Of a DNA stretch of 64,000 nucleotides, positions 48,101-61,253 are shown piece by piece. Both the position numbers and the translations under genes were made by a program. The stretch is taken from positions 10,616,001-10,680,000 of the forward strand of contig OX387201.1 in NCBI GenBank assembly GCA_947561715.1, in the 5' to 3' direction. Source of the stretch: Ascidia mentula (lineage: Eukaryota > Chordata > Ascidiacea > Phlebobranchia > Ascidiidae). Position 1 is the first letter of the stretch; the number at the start of each line of letters is the position of its first letter. The notes below the pieces were generated by a model. The model saw nothing but the letters and a program-made list of their open reading frames with translations, was not told the DNA's origin and made no database searches.

Positions 48101-51100
48101 TTTGCTTTTCCCAGGCTTAAAGCATATTGTTATCCATTTTGTTTGTCAGGTAGTGATAGCCGTTGAATGCGACCGGGCACAGTTCTGCACATAAGTCATC
48201 TTAGTGGCTATACATATTACCCCTGACTCGTGGATTGTTTTTGCAGCCTTGCAGTCTTTGGATTCGCTGAGTGAACAAATTCTCCAGTTCATATTTAGTT
48301 CTTCGCTGAACAGTTCCAACCGAAAGAACGCACCTGACCTGACCAGTCACGTGCTCGACCACACCGCCTTGTTGCCACAGCAACGTGACGCATTGCACGC
48401 TTCTTTAACTTTGATGCGAGGGCTCTTAATGGACGCACAGGTCAGAATACCAATATAAAGTAAAACAAAATACAATTTTTACTTTGTTTATGTTGGAGCA
48501 GTTGGCGTATCATGTCGTAGACGGCCAGTTGTCCTTAATAGTGCAACAACCTATTGAGCACAAAAGCAGCCCCGCTCCAGTCAAAAATATATAACATATA
48601 TTTGGGAATAAGCTTTTAATTACATATTTCATATAATGTACAATACTTTGATCCCTAACGCAAAGCAATACGTCAACACTATAAACATGAACCTTGCAAC
48701 TAATCCTCTGGGACACATAACCACAATCCATGTGTGCAATTATAAGACATGTTGAAAAACAAATAGATGTGCAGTGAAAATGACGTCTTTTAGATTTGAA
48801 CAAGACGCAACACGATGAATCATTGTGTACACGATTGTGTAATGGCGTGTTTGGTAACTGTTTAAAATTGCGCACCGTCGCCGTTTCTGTTTGTCGACAG
48901 GCCTGGCAGGTCCTCGTAACAATGAAAAACAAATATTTGCAGACAAAATTCAAAAAGATGGTCGATAATAACAAACGTCTGGCGACGCACATCGATGGGA
49001 CGATCCAATCTGCCAATCATGAGGTCAACACTTTACGCGTTGAACTGAACATGACCAACCAAAAGCTACGTGAACTTTCAATGGTCAAGGATGTTTGCAC
49101 TAGCTGCCAAGGTAGACCCTTGTCACCAACTGTATTAATTGTACAATATCTCCTCCGTTATAATTATGAGTTTGGCCGATCATCCAATTGTCGATAATAA
49201 AGGTTCTTCTTCAATTAACACAGAAACAATGGAAATGAACAAAATCTTGGAAGAAAACAAATCGCTGAACGGGCAAAATCGCCAGCTGCAGAAGGAGATT
49301 GCTAATCTAAAGCAACAAATCAGCAACAGCGAAAAGCGGTGCAAAGAGTCGGTACAAGGTAAATCAGATTACAACCCTATCACGGATGCGAGTCTTGTTA
49401 TTTGACCGTCTGTTTAACAAATAACTGGGTCAATGGTGCCAGCTTAACTTGGTCAAAACAAATTGTGGTTTAAGTGCTGTGAATGCCTTAGAATGGGGTC
49501 AAGAATGCGGTTCGGTAGAGTTCTTTATCACGATAAGTCCACGCCTCACGCACAATAGAAAAGGAGCTTTTAAAATCTTTTGTCTCGTTTGCACGGCAGC
49601 TTTGCAGAGCGAACGGCAGCGTTTGAAGCAGGACAAAACCGAGCTGCTTAACCAGATCCATGAAATGCAAAAGACAATTGAAGACAAAGAAGAACAACTA
49701 CGCGATTTTATCCGCGAGTTCGAACTGCAAATGAAAGTAAATCTCCCCGATAAATCATTTTGAATTTTTAAATCAAGCGTTTTTCACGTTGCTAAACTTC
49801 GTTTACATTTTCGTGATGGATGGTATATTTTGCAAACATCAACCAACGTTTTGTGTTTAAGGAAAACGAGGACATAATGAAGGAAGGAGATGACGAGCGG
49901 AGCCGGTTGTCGCGGGAACGTAACGACTTATCCCGTCGTCATGGCGACCTAGTAGAAGTTGTGAGTTCGCAAAGAAACGAGCTGGTGGCAAACGAACGAA
50001 AAATTAAAGAGCTGGAAGCGGAATTAGCTGTGGTAAGCTTTTGACGGCGATTCAAGGCGATACTGTATTTAACTCGTATTATAACATGCGGCGCATACAG
50101 ATTGTCAATACCTTGTAAAACCCAGTGGCATGTAAACATTCACATATTTTGTTAAAAACAAGGATATTTTACAAATTTTTAAGAGCAAAGTACATTTTAA
50201 AGGTACGTCAAGCGGCTGCGCAAGTTCAAAATTCTAAACGCCGATCCATGCACGTTTCGGTGGAGGAGAGCGTCATCAATCATAAAGCCCTAAACTTGTC
50301 CGGTAAGTTGCGTCGAATCATCGCACGCTAATCGAGTTTGTCGACTATTATTGGTGTGAACAGCAAGATTTATGTCCCCCACCATAAAGCAAACAAAGCT
50401 AATTGGCAGACTGCAAACATGTTGGGAAACTCGTTGGGTTTCGAAATGTTGAAATCGTGTTTGTTTAATTTGTCCCCGTGAAGAAAAGGGACACCGGTAA
50501 ATTTGTCACTGTGAGTCCTTCAAGCCTCATTTTAGTTCTATGTTGGTTTGACTTTCTCTTCAGTGATATTAGAAACGAATTGTCATGTAATAACCAACAT
50601 ACTGCAGGGGTCGATATTATTTAGGTTTTGTGATATCAAGTATTACATTTAGTTGTCCTGCTGAGTATTATTATTACTTTCTTGGTTTCAGGAAACGAGC
50701 CAAATACTTCCTCCCACAGTCAGGATCCTCTCCTTATTCCAACTCCTTCTCCTGTTTCTCCGCGACACTGTTTTGGACAAGTTCCGGGAGGAACTCACTC
50801 ATCTTCCAGCGAGGATGTCCAGGTTGACCCTCTTTCGAATGGAGGATCACTTGGTCACTCATTCACGAGAAAGAAGAAGTTGGTTCAACATTTTTCTGGT
50901 TCTCTCTCTCGTGCATTTAAGCGCGGAAAAAACCGAAAGAGTCTTGACATAAGTGAGTATTGAAGCGCATGAAGCTTATTGAAGATTGCGCTTTTGCTAG
51001 AAAAGGTGTTTAAAATTAGTAAAAAGATTCTGCTCATATTGCTCATGTTGCGATGTGTAACTCTGGCTGGGTGGGCTTGATATTGTATTATTTTCGAATG

Positions 51101-54100
51101 AAATCGGCGCTTTAGTCCAAGAAAGTGCTTCAGTCGTGCTTCTTAGCTTGCTGAATCATTTGCGCAAAGAATACTTCCTTGATCGCTAGCGTGGCTCACT
51201 GCCAAGTCACTTTGCATTACAACGTCGTGAAACACGCGCAAGTTTCCACCGTGGCAAGTGCATTAGCGCTCGCTTAATGGTAGGCTGGAAGTGGTGATGA
51301 ATCGATGTAATCTTCGAACAAGAGCCGATCGCCGGGGCAGTGGACGGCCATTGTCTCCCACGAGAAATTACTTACGATAACGTGCAAATGGCCCCATTGC
51401 GTTTGTGTTAGTCGTTGGTCGATAAGAATCTGTGATCGCCGCCTCGTCCATTCGTTCGCAGAGTAATTTTCAGTATAGACCGGTTCATCATATGCATCTA
51501 ACTCTTTTTAAATAGAGCAAAGATTCACCACATACATTTTTTCATAACAATCAACATTCAAAATTTCTATCATTGGACCCTTTAGCATGTAATGGAAGTA
51601 TCACATACGACTCGCATATCGCGTTCACACAGTAACAAGATTTGGCATTTCTGCTATTGGCGCCAACCTAATCATGTGTTGTAACTGTAACATTGTATTT
51701 TACGGATAACGTGGAAAGGGGAAACTTTGGCAAATGTAGTAGAAATTAGGGTCACTATAGACCCCTGGCAGATACATTTGTGTTTTTTTCTTTCAGCCCC
51801 AAAAGCGTATTTAAGTAAAGCAAGTTTAACCAACTACTGCATTGGACTCCCGTGTTTCAAGCAAACTCGTAGTGCGGGCACTTAATAATCGTCTGGGAGC
51901 GTTGAATTAAAACGGACAGGCCGTAATTATGAACTCCCTCCCGAGCAGAGGAATGTTGACTCTTGTAAGCTCGCCTACGGAACACCACAACCGTTGCCAC
52001 TCGAAAAACACGCACAATTATCGCGGAAAGTGGCTGGAAAACTGAAGGGTAACAGGAGAAAGTAAAGGCGAGACCAAAATTAGTGTTTCCGCGGTGCAAT
52101 CGATGAAGCCCTCCACAAATATGTTGCCTGTAAACAAAAATGGCGCGAGGTTTCGGGTTGTACGACTATAGTTTGTGTTACGCCCAAGCGGATTTGTTTT
52201 GAAGATCCAGTCGTACTTGATTAACTTATAAAGATAATACTCTTTACTCGGGTTTTAGAAGTAGCCTGAAACGAAATTTGCTTATATTTCGAAAAACAGG
52301 CACGAGCTAACAATTTGCCGCTTGCCATTTACCAGGGTCAGAAACGCCGCTGTTTATTCCGCGGAACGCCTCGTTTTCCGTCAGTTCACTTTCATCAGGT
52401 TGGTTCCTGTTTAAATCACATGCGCAATCATGCATGGAATCACGTGATGTGGTAGAGTTTGCTCTTGTGTGTTGTGTCCGGTTTCACTTTAAAAAATCGA
52501 AACATGCTTTGATTTGACTTGACGTGCACTGCAGAGCATGACGTAATATTATAATTGTTGTCAGTAATGGGCACTTGTGATATAATTGCATGGAATTGGC
52601 TTTTTAAAGTCATTTGCCCATCGGCTGTTACAAAAATTGTAAACGTTGTGTTTCTCTTTTTCATATTGCACCAATGCAATCCTGTCCTTTGGAGGAAATC
52701 TTGCATGTATAGCTTAGTGATTTGCGTGATTTTTTGTTTTGCTGTGCTTGTTTGGGTATTGTGAACTTCAAGAATGTGCTTGATAGCATTTATTTTCATT
52801 TCACGAAAACTAAATGAAACAATAGAAAGTTGAAAATGGCTCATGCTGCGTGAAGGATCATTCTGCTATAATTTGACAAAGTCTCACGAAAAAACCAACC
52901 TAATTTGAATGATCATTAAATGTATGTTGAATCTTCGTTAGAACTAACGGTTTTGTAAGGGCGCTGATATTACGAACTTAGACATTAATTAAAATATCGT
53001 TTTCAGTAATCCCTTTGTCCACAAAAACCATCCGCTTGCTCTTCTTAAATAGCAAAACATATTCCATACACCGTCTAAATTAACTGCTATACTAGCTGGT
53101 GTTATTGCCATCATGTTCATGCATAAATAAACATCACAATCAGTTTTGTTTGGCCATCTTAATTAGACAACGCTGACACACGCATATGATGACAAACATT
53201 GTCGTCGTCAGCGAAAGCGTGAAGTCCGTCAACAGATGTCCTCGTATGACCCCACGCAGGACGAGAGCACCCCACTGTGAAATCTTTATGGTTTAGTGTT
53301 TATATTTATTTCTTCTTATAAGATGCTGACGTGTTCCTGGCCTCCAGTCATTTGGAATTGTATGAACGCAGCGAAGAAGAGAAAAAGGAGATTTTGGAGA
53401 GCAACCAAAACTTGCCCATGATCAAGTGAGTTTTTAGAATGCGTTTCTGGGATTGTTTGATTTTGGAGAAAACAAAAAAAGATTTTTACTCACGTTTCAA
53501 CAAAACTTTGTCGTCACAACTCGCCCACAAAATAAGGACGTAATAAGATCAAAAGTCCACATACATAAAAGTACGACATAGTTTACGCATATTAGTAGAA
53601 TGTGGAAATTAGCCGTTGCTACAAGAGGCAGGGTAACTTTTCGCTGGAAAGAAAACGCGACAAATCGGGCGTCAGCGTCCACATATGAAAACATAAAGCC
53701 GACAATCCTGTGGGCGTTGTATCCGATTCGACTCATCTCCGGTGTCGCAAATTCGCCGGCCATTCGTTAAGTCGCCGTAAGCCTTCACGCCTGGCCAGGG
53801 CTGGAGAGGATTTAATTAACCCCAAGCCTTGTTTGTGCACAGATGGAAGGCTGACGCTGTGCTCGTGTGGCTGGAGCTTGTGATGCACATGAGTCAATAT
53901 GTTCGCGGTTGCGCTGAAAATATCAAGAGTGGAAAGGTATTGGTTTATCCACTAGGACATGCTTGGTTTTTAGTTTCTTCCGATAATAATCCTATTTTTG
54001 TTTATGTCACTGTTCACTTTCACTTGGTAAAATAGTCTTCTTTTGTACGTTTTTTCTTGTGTGGCAACATACGCACAATTCGACACTAGACGGACGTTTC

Positions 54101-55727
54101 TTTAAATTTTCTCCAAGAACCTGATACGCCATTACATCACATCCATAAAATCGTGTACAAATAAGAAAGAATCGTTAATATTTTACTGGCAGTATATTGC
54201 GTGTTGCGCCAGGTGAATTTAACTCCAATAACACCAGCGTCTTCTCGTACAGGTTTTGCTTGGTTTGAAGGACTGTGAATTGGATAATTGCTTGAACATA
54301 GAAAACCCGATGCATCGCAGAAAGCTGTGCCTGGCAATAGACGAATTTCGCAACCCTTCTGTTACGATGGCGTAAGTTGGTGCAATGCGGTAATGATGGC
54401 AAACAGTGCTTACGTTAACAACGAGATTCTACTAAACGTGCTGGTTTAATTGAGATTCTTTCTTTTAGCAACAATCTGTGTTTTAGTCGCAAAAGTGATT
54501 TAGGTTATTTTTTCACAAATAAGTTTTTAAACATCTTGATGTGAATGGAAAACTTAATAACAGCTGCATTCATTCAGCGGGATACAAACTTCTTCATAAT
54601 TTTTTTTTTTTTCAGGAACATGTCAGCAGCCGGTCAACTCGACCACTGGTGGGTGTGCGAGCAATGGTTGAAGGACGTCGGTCTCACGCAGTACGCTTCA
54701 CGCTTCCGTGAACATCTGATTGACGGCCGAACATTGGCTTCGCTCACCCGCAAGGATCTAGAGCGACACCTAGGGATGGATGGCAAAAAGTGTCACGTCG
54801 AAAGCGCCATGCGAGGAATTCAACTGCTCCAAATGTTAGGATTCAATGCTCAGGTACAAAAGGTCTATTAGTCTTTTTACAGACGGTCATTTACTGTGAT
54901 TAGGGATTCATAAAATAATTGTATGTAATTGTACAGAGACTTGATGAGCGAAGGCAAATGTGTTTGACGACCGATTCTGATCTTTTGGTGTGGAACAACA
55001 GTAGGCTTATCCAATGGGCAAAATCAATTGACCTAAAAGGTGGGACTATTAAAGCCTGAAAACCCAATGATTTTAGTTTCCTCACTAAATGTTTCTTTCA
55101 TACACAAAACCTTATTTATACCGTTGTGCCTGATTGTTAACGTTAACGTGATAACTGTAAAACAGAATATTCGTTAAACCTTCGAGATTCGGGTGTGCAC
55201 GGGGCTTTTATCGTTCTGGATCCAAATTTCACTGCTGACGATATGGCAAGCGCGTTGGGAATTCCCGTCAACAAAGCCACTGTGCGAAGACATCTCGCTT
55301 CTGAGTTCGACACTGTCGTAATTCCAGCTAGGTTCGTGTCAATGTCACTTCTCTGCTTTCTGTCACTAATTGGAAATAAATTGTTGACCGATCGCAAATA
55401 TTTCCCAGGGAGTCATTGGACGATGAAATAAGTTGCTGTGGCGACGAACCCTCAAAAAAATCTTCGCATTTTGTTCGTTCCACCAACCAGCAGAAGAGCA
55501 AGCGCAGTATTCGCGTAAGTTGGTTCGAATTCATTTGGTACTGTATTTAACTTAACCACAATAATACCTATTGTAATACCTGTTGATTGCGATTGTCCGT
55601 TACCTATTTCAGTGCGTTATATGATTGTCATTGTTTATTAAAAAAAGTTTGTGTTGTTTTTCAGTCTTCAATAAGCAGAAGTCTTGGGCGACAGCATTCA
55701 AAGGACACTCAATTGAACGGAAAGTAA
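42150..55727 (+). CDS. KAZN: Kazrin, coiled-coil and triple-SAM scaffold
   Basis: Exons: 42150-42210, 48247-48440, 48943-49111, 49203-49358, 49600-49736, 49862-50032, 50203-50302, 50692-50952, 53323-53425, 53843-53936, 54253-54371, 54616-54853, 54937-55039, 55166-55331, 55409-55514, 55665-55727; 746 codons plus stop (human long form about 775). An N-terminal coiled coil covers about 60-330, with KFKKMVDNNKRLATHIDGTI and EEQLRDFIREFE nearly as in human. A Ser/Pro linker ends in the basic RAFKRGKNRKSLD block. Three SAM domains follow, about 451-521 (WKADAVLVWLELVMHMSQYV), 525-601 (WWVCEQWLKDVGLTQYASRF) and 612-690 (SGVHGAFIVLDPNF). Kazrin acts at desmosomes, adherens junctions and endosomes (family knowledge). 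The 42150 exon fits by phase and good donor only; its 6-kb intron is much longer than the others. Confidence 0.93.
42211..48246 (+). other. Large first intron of Kazrin
   Basis: Six kilobases holding the possible alternative first exon (45709-45907) and a weaker one at 44460-44487 (9 codons, GTAAGT donor, same phase). A loosely repeated segment with TGCTAGATGTTTGCCATAC occurs twice at about 44827 and 44886. Otherwise no feature. Confidence 0.45.
45709..45907 (+). CDS. KAZN: Possible alternative first exon of Kazrin
   Basis: ATG-started frame of 66 codons ending in ACA G before a GTATCG donor, the same phase and ending as the 42150 exon, so it can join the exon at 48247 in frame. It contains TPKRSVSFAETVTV, a basic plus VSF motif of the kind bound by PP1 or phosphorylated by basophilic kinases. 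It lies inside the first intron. No transcript evidence is available here. Confidence 0.4.
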
Positions 55728-56543
55728 AACGTTAATTTTACCAATCGTTCGTTTTAATTATCGCCTTGCTTGGTTGGAATTGGTGATTGCTTTGACAACC
55801 GTACTGAGGAAACATGAAGGATCGATCCCAATTTCCACTTGCTTAATTTCAAGGTGCATTCGACGCTCAGATGTTACAATTGTATGAGGTGAAGATTATG
55901 CGGCCACTTGCGAGTAATTGTGTGCAACATCTTTTATCGTTTGAGTTTTGTGAATATTTCCTTCATGTCATTTCGTATTTTGCTGCAGCTTTCTTTCACA
56001 GAACGGCAGAGTCGTTTTTTTTTTTTACTTCAAAATAGCGCCGTCAGATAAATTTTTAATCACATTCCCACTTTGATTAAAGGCCATTACAAATATTCCA
56101 TGTTCGCGCATTGTCGCTGCCATCTTGTTGTTGACCATGACACCGTAGGCATTTAGCCATGAAAGAGTAGCCATGAAAGAGTGGCCATGTCGTTACCTAC
56201 ACGCTTGTTTTCCCGCCCGTAGTGCTTCTAATTATGGTGACTGCTACGATGTTGTTTCCTACGTTTTTAAGTCGTTTCACTGTGTTTTGGCGATTAAATG
56301 TGATCAGAACAGCTGTTCGAATTAAATGAGTTGTAAAATATGTGCTGTTTTTTTGTCGCGCTGAAAACACGTGAGAGCTTGTATCAGAATTTAAAAAATG
56401 CGAGGGCATTGGGTTTTCCTAATCTATTTTGACAATGCAAAAGAAAAATTACTACTGGGTATTTATTCAAGAACAAGCGATATATCAGCACCAGCCAGCA
56501 AGTAAAGTACACTTACACATAATCGTGTCAGCAGTTTAAGTAC
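55728..56543. other. Convergent 3' region, Kazrin and astacin gene A
   Basis: Two to three tandem copies of a 15-bp unit AGCCATGAAAGAGT occur at about 56155-56187. No gene is seen. Confidence 0.5.
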
Positions 56544-59500
56544 TCATGCAGAATGTTGGTTAAGCAATACAACAGTCTTCCCATCATAATGTTTGCAAAC
56601 TAAATCATTTCTCGAGTCGCCGTTGACATCAATCAACAAGAGAGTGCTGTAATTACCACAACGAGTTGACAATTGTCCTTTCCAAGCAATGTTTGTTTCA
56701 AATCCTCTGCTTGTTGAAAGAGTTGCGCGAATCGCTCTGACAAAAACAACTAAATTTGTTTAATTACTTTTGGTCAGGGCATTTTAGAAAATTAGTTTCG
56801 TTATAAAACAAATCCTTCTTTGGTCATTGCTTTCTGGACAAAAAAGCTACATTAGATTCTTAAAAACATAAAGATGGAAATTGCTATCTGAAGAAAGTAT
56901 ATATATGAAGAATAAGTATATAATACTTGCCCAGTTGCGAAATTGCGACACATAATATCGTCGAGACCATCTCCGTTGATGTCACCACTAAGAAGTTGGT
57001 ATTGACTGTTGAACGAAGCACATGTTGCCAAGTATTTCTGTGACTTTGAGTTGAACGTCCCGGTCGAAGTAGCCAGATATGTGATGCTAAAACAACAAGA
57101 TCACAGACAATGTTATTTGATGGGGAAGGCGTTGGTTTAAAACAAAATACAACCAGTTATTCGTTGACATTTAATTCAACGCATGTTTTGGTAAGGATAA
57201 CATGTCCCCTTACGTTAAATGATTATATTGATAACATAAAAGATCCTGGCGGCCATCCCCGTTAAAATCTCCACTAATCAATTTCCCGTATCTGCAAATC
57301 GACTCGCTGGAAGTCCATTGCACTTCAGTAAAGAACGGAGAGGTTGCTTGACAAGTTTGTGTGTTGCATTTTTCACCCTGCCATGCCGACGAACTCTTGC
57401 ATCCTCCCACACCAGGAAGTCCGCCAACACAAACCCGGTACCTACAGTTTATCTTTAAAGTTAGAAACGCATTTCATTGCAAGATTGTTAGGTAAACGGT
57501 TTATTTATTAAAAGCTTTAATTCATGAAAGCATCCTAAAAGCAGTAATCGCCAAAATTTATTCAAAGAAAATGGTCCTTTTATAATGAAGTGTTCACATA
57601 CTACAAAATTAGCCTACCGCCATCTGTAGCCTGTTCCACAAGATTTTGAGCAGCTTCCCCATGATTTCCACGAACCCCATGAAGTTGGAGTCGGTTTGGT
57701 GGTTGTGGTGGTGGTAACTGTAGTCATCACGCAGCTATTCGTTGAGCATGATTGAGTTTCTGTGTTCTTGCCCTCACAACCAGTTTGTTGGACGCCGTTC
57801 AATTTACACGTTCGACTGCGAGACTGCTCTCCGCCGCCGCAAGTGGCGGTACACTGTGACCATGATCCCCATGCTGTCCACGATGCTGTGCACAAAATGT
57901 AATTTTTACATTTCGTCTATCACTAAAAATTTTACTCAACAAGGATGGTCGACTGTTACCTAAATATCTAAGAAAAAAAGTTTGTTTTGTTGGCTGAAGA
58001 ATTTTACTTGGAATCCAAGACAATTTGTCAACTTGTGTCATAATAACTGAGTTGAACATTTTACACATGTTAAACTTAATCTTGGAGGCAATTACTTCAG
58101 TCTTTTTTGTTTATTTTACGTTTTGTTGTGATGGGAGTCGAGGAACATCCGTAAAGAGTTTTGATTTGGTCTTTGTCGTGAGAAGAGAAACCATTCCTCT
58201 GAGCTCCAACTGCTTGACCTGTTGCTTTATCTACTATGGTTGGTTGACGATTTTTAGTGAAAGAGTAACCTCCGTAATGCATCACAGACCCAATGTCGTA
58301 TGGAGACCCAAGAGAATTTATTGCTATTCGCTTTTGAAAGTTGTGCTCTTTTCCTAAACAAAATTAAAGCAAGGCTATCACCAACCATTGTGTCTAAATA
58401 GTTTAAAAATTACCTTGAAGGACGTTTTCCAGTTTCACAATGATGTGTTCATCCCTGTCAGGTCGTGATTGTTCGTGCCAGAATCCCAAAGCGTGCATCA
58501 ATTCATGTTGAACTACACCTTTCCACTCACAACCACGTCCAATAGAAATATCTTGTCTACCACCGCGACGTCCAACATACGACCTGCCAAGAAGAACAGT
58601 ATAGTTTTTGATAAAACCTTGGTGCTTCTGACTTTTGTTTTCGTAAGTAATGCACAATAATTTCGTTGTATCGAAGTTAAGTTTTTTTACGATATTTGTT
58701 GTCGGGCAAACATCCAACTAAGCCTCGAATAAGAGTACAAAAATATTTAAATGTGAATTTCTCTCACAACAAATGTTTTTTTACCAGCATCCGCCCCGTG
58801 ACACAAAATTAATGAAATCTTTTTCGTTCCTTCTGGTCACGAAGTCGATGCAAGTATCCTGAGCATAACCGTCAATTGCACTTTTAATACTGTCGCGGGC
58901 TTTTTGTGCTGAAATACAAAAACATACAAATTAAATAGTTGATTAAAATGGAATAGCTGAAATCGGGTTTAAATGCTGACTCACACATTTCGCTGCTTAT
59001 TTGGTAAGGAACCTTGAGTCGCCCTTGTACTCGGTTGTTATTCCATCTTTTCAACCCAATCGATGCTCCTTCTTGTACTGATTTCTTTGAAGGTCTGTAA
59101 AACTACACATATAGTTTTAACAATAAGGTTTGGACAAAAGCGATGAGGAGATGTCCATAATAAAGTAATTGGAGTATTGCGTACTTTTTCGATGATTGGA
59201 AGGTCTGCATGGTCAAATTTGATATCAGCTTCCAAAAATCCATTTATCTTACATTTGCAACTTATTTCACAACCAGTGTGGTCGGTAGCGTAACCGAGGG
59301 CGTGGCATTCTTGTGGACAACTTGTCGTGTCGAACAAACAATCGCCCTTCTGCGTGTTTTGCAGTTTTTCTGAAATAATTTCGTTTGTTTTAAGCTTGTA
59401 CAAAAATTTACAAACAAACATTTTATTCATATTCGATTATTTGGCAATGGACAAAATACAAACTAAACACGACTTACCTAAACAATAATTGATATCAATT

Positions 59501-59692
59501 GGACTTGGGGAATTTTTGTCATTCTGCACATTTCCGCTTTGAATTTCATCATATATATCTTCACAAAAGTCTCTCTCTAAGTTTTCGCCTACGAATAGTA
59601 ATGTTGTTGTTGTCAGAAGTTTTGTGCGAAAGTTTACAAATCTTACCTTCAACAAATGCAAACACAACAAACCAAATAATGTTTTTCAGCAT
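56544..59692 (-). CDS. Secreted astacin metalloprotease with TSP1 and VCBS-like repeats (gene A)
   Basis: Exons on minus: 59692-59647, 59588-59478, 59369-59185, 59102-58985, 58908-58785, 58583-58414, 58353-58120, 57885-57618, 57441-57214, 57086-56931, 56736-56544; 610 codons plus stop. Order: signal peptide (MLKNIIWFVVFAFVEG), Cys-rich pro-region (to about 114), astacin catalytic domain about 114-310 with zinc site [19 protein letters not shown] and Met-turn SVMHYGG, two thrombospondin type-1 repeats (WGSWSQCTATCGGGEQ; WGSWKSWGSCSKSC) about 335-440, then three FG-GAP/VCBS-like units with calcium loops DFNGDGRQD, DINGDGLDD and DVNGDSRND. Likely a calcium-binding extracellular protease; substrate unknown. 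Intron 10 begins GC rather than GT. Gene B is its head-to-head paralogue. Confidence 0.9.
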
Positions 59693-61253
59693 TGCGGAAT
59701 GTGAGTTGTATTCATCAAACAGTTGCTCAGAATATCCAATACAAACAATACGATCAGGTTCCAGGTGCGTTTTGGCTTAGCACGCGATACTGATTGTGGC
59801 ATAAAACAAATCATACAATGAGTTTTCACACCTCGTCATACGGCAAGTGTGTCATGCGAATCAGGCAGTCGTAGTTAGTGTCATTTCCCTTCACACCTGA
59901 GCTGGTGCAAAATTCTAAGCCATTTCCGCAGTATGGCCCAAATAAGCTCATACAGGTTTATTCCAATCCTCTGCCATGTACGATTTATTTTTCATTTCTC
60001 GCACAATCGTAAAATGGATCTTCAGCCAAATGAATCACAAACACACTTAAAGTGCATATGACACGACCATGGCAACTTTTCGTAAAACTAATGGTACATC
60101 TACAACAAACATATATCCAAAGTTTATCGGTTCTACGTCAACAAAAAAATGTTGAAAACGGAACGAAAAGTAGCGGCGACGAAAAATCGTAAACCTTTTA
60201 GGCTGTGGTGAAATTGACATCACACAAGGCGCTCGCGCAACAAGAACACCCTGTCCCAGTAACTGTTTTATTATTGCACAACTAAATAAGACATAATAGG
60301 TCGAAACAGCGGCCATCAGTCTGCAGCTCAAATTAACATCAAAATCCGTTTGTTGCACTTGTTCACTTGTTGTCCCCTGTTTAATGCAATACCATGCTAA
60401 ACCAATTTTACAATGTTTTCTGTATAATCTCGCTTTCGCACGATTTCGTTCGCAACGGTAAAAATGCGACTTTGAGCTGTATCTAAGAAACCAGTCGTCG
60501 TATCAGGCTACTTTTTTCGCCCAAAATGTTTTAAGTTATGAACATCTCTTAGTTTAATTATTAACATGTTTCATTTTGCCGTGTCATATGCACAAACATT
60601 TAACATAAGAGTGAACGCACACAACCACCAAACAGACCCAGATAATGATTTCTTTTAATAATCCACAATGATGCCTAAACTAATTATAACGAGTACTTTA
60701 AAAGCGCAAACTAAATCATCAAAAAAAACGTCCAAATGGACCTACGTCGCTGCACACACAAAAACAAAAATCATATTCATAGTAAAATTAAAAAATATTA
60801 TTATGCTGCGATATGTGGCATTAATTACAAGGGTTATTGCAAAGTTTTCATGTCGACTTTGTTATACTATCCCATGTCACGGAACGGAACATAACCTATA
60901 TGCATGGCGTATCTGACAAATGAAATTGATGCAAAACTTGCATCTAAACTTTGGGGACAAAAAAGCCAATCCGTTCACTGCACAAAATTTCAAACGATTA
61001 TTTTCATGTCAATGTATTTGTTGGGAATAAAATGCACCGAAACAATCTCGTGTGGATCGGATTACAATGATGTCACTTTTATGACGCATCGATGACGAGA
61101 TGGTAAATCTGGCTTCGCTAATGTGTGGGAAAGTGAATGTGTGTGCGATGATTTGTTGTTTCCCGTTTGTTGATATAAAAACTTTCATATGTCTCCCTAA
61201 AAGTTATTGTAGCGGGAAGAAGCAACTCCACCATAAGTTTGGTTGAAGACGAA
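59693..61253. other. Divergent region between the two astacin paralogues
   Basis: About 1.6 kb shared upstream sequence. Small open frames at 60047-60358 and 60668-61095 show no known motif. The only promoter element I see is the TATA box of gene B. Confidence 0.5.
61174..61180 (+). promoter_or_regulatory. TATA box of astacin gene B
   Basis: TATAAAA, 74 bp upstream of the gene B ATG, in a position compatible with a short 5' UTR. Confidence 0.5.

Noticed and set aside
48796-48942. Upstream extension of the Kazrin TKFKKMVDNN exon
   Set aside because: The acceptor at 48942 and phase fit the human junction DAQ-TKFK; the upstream part is intron.
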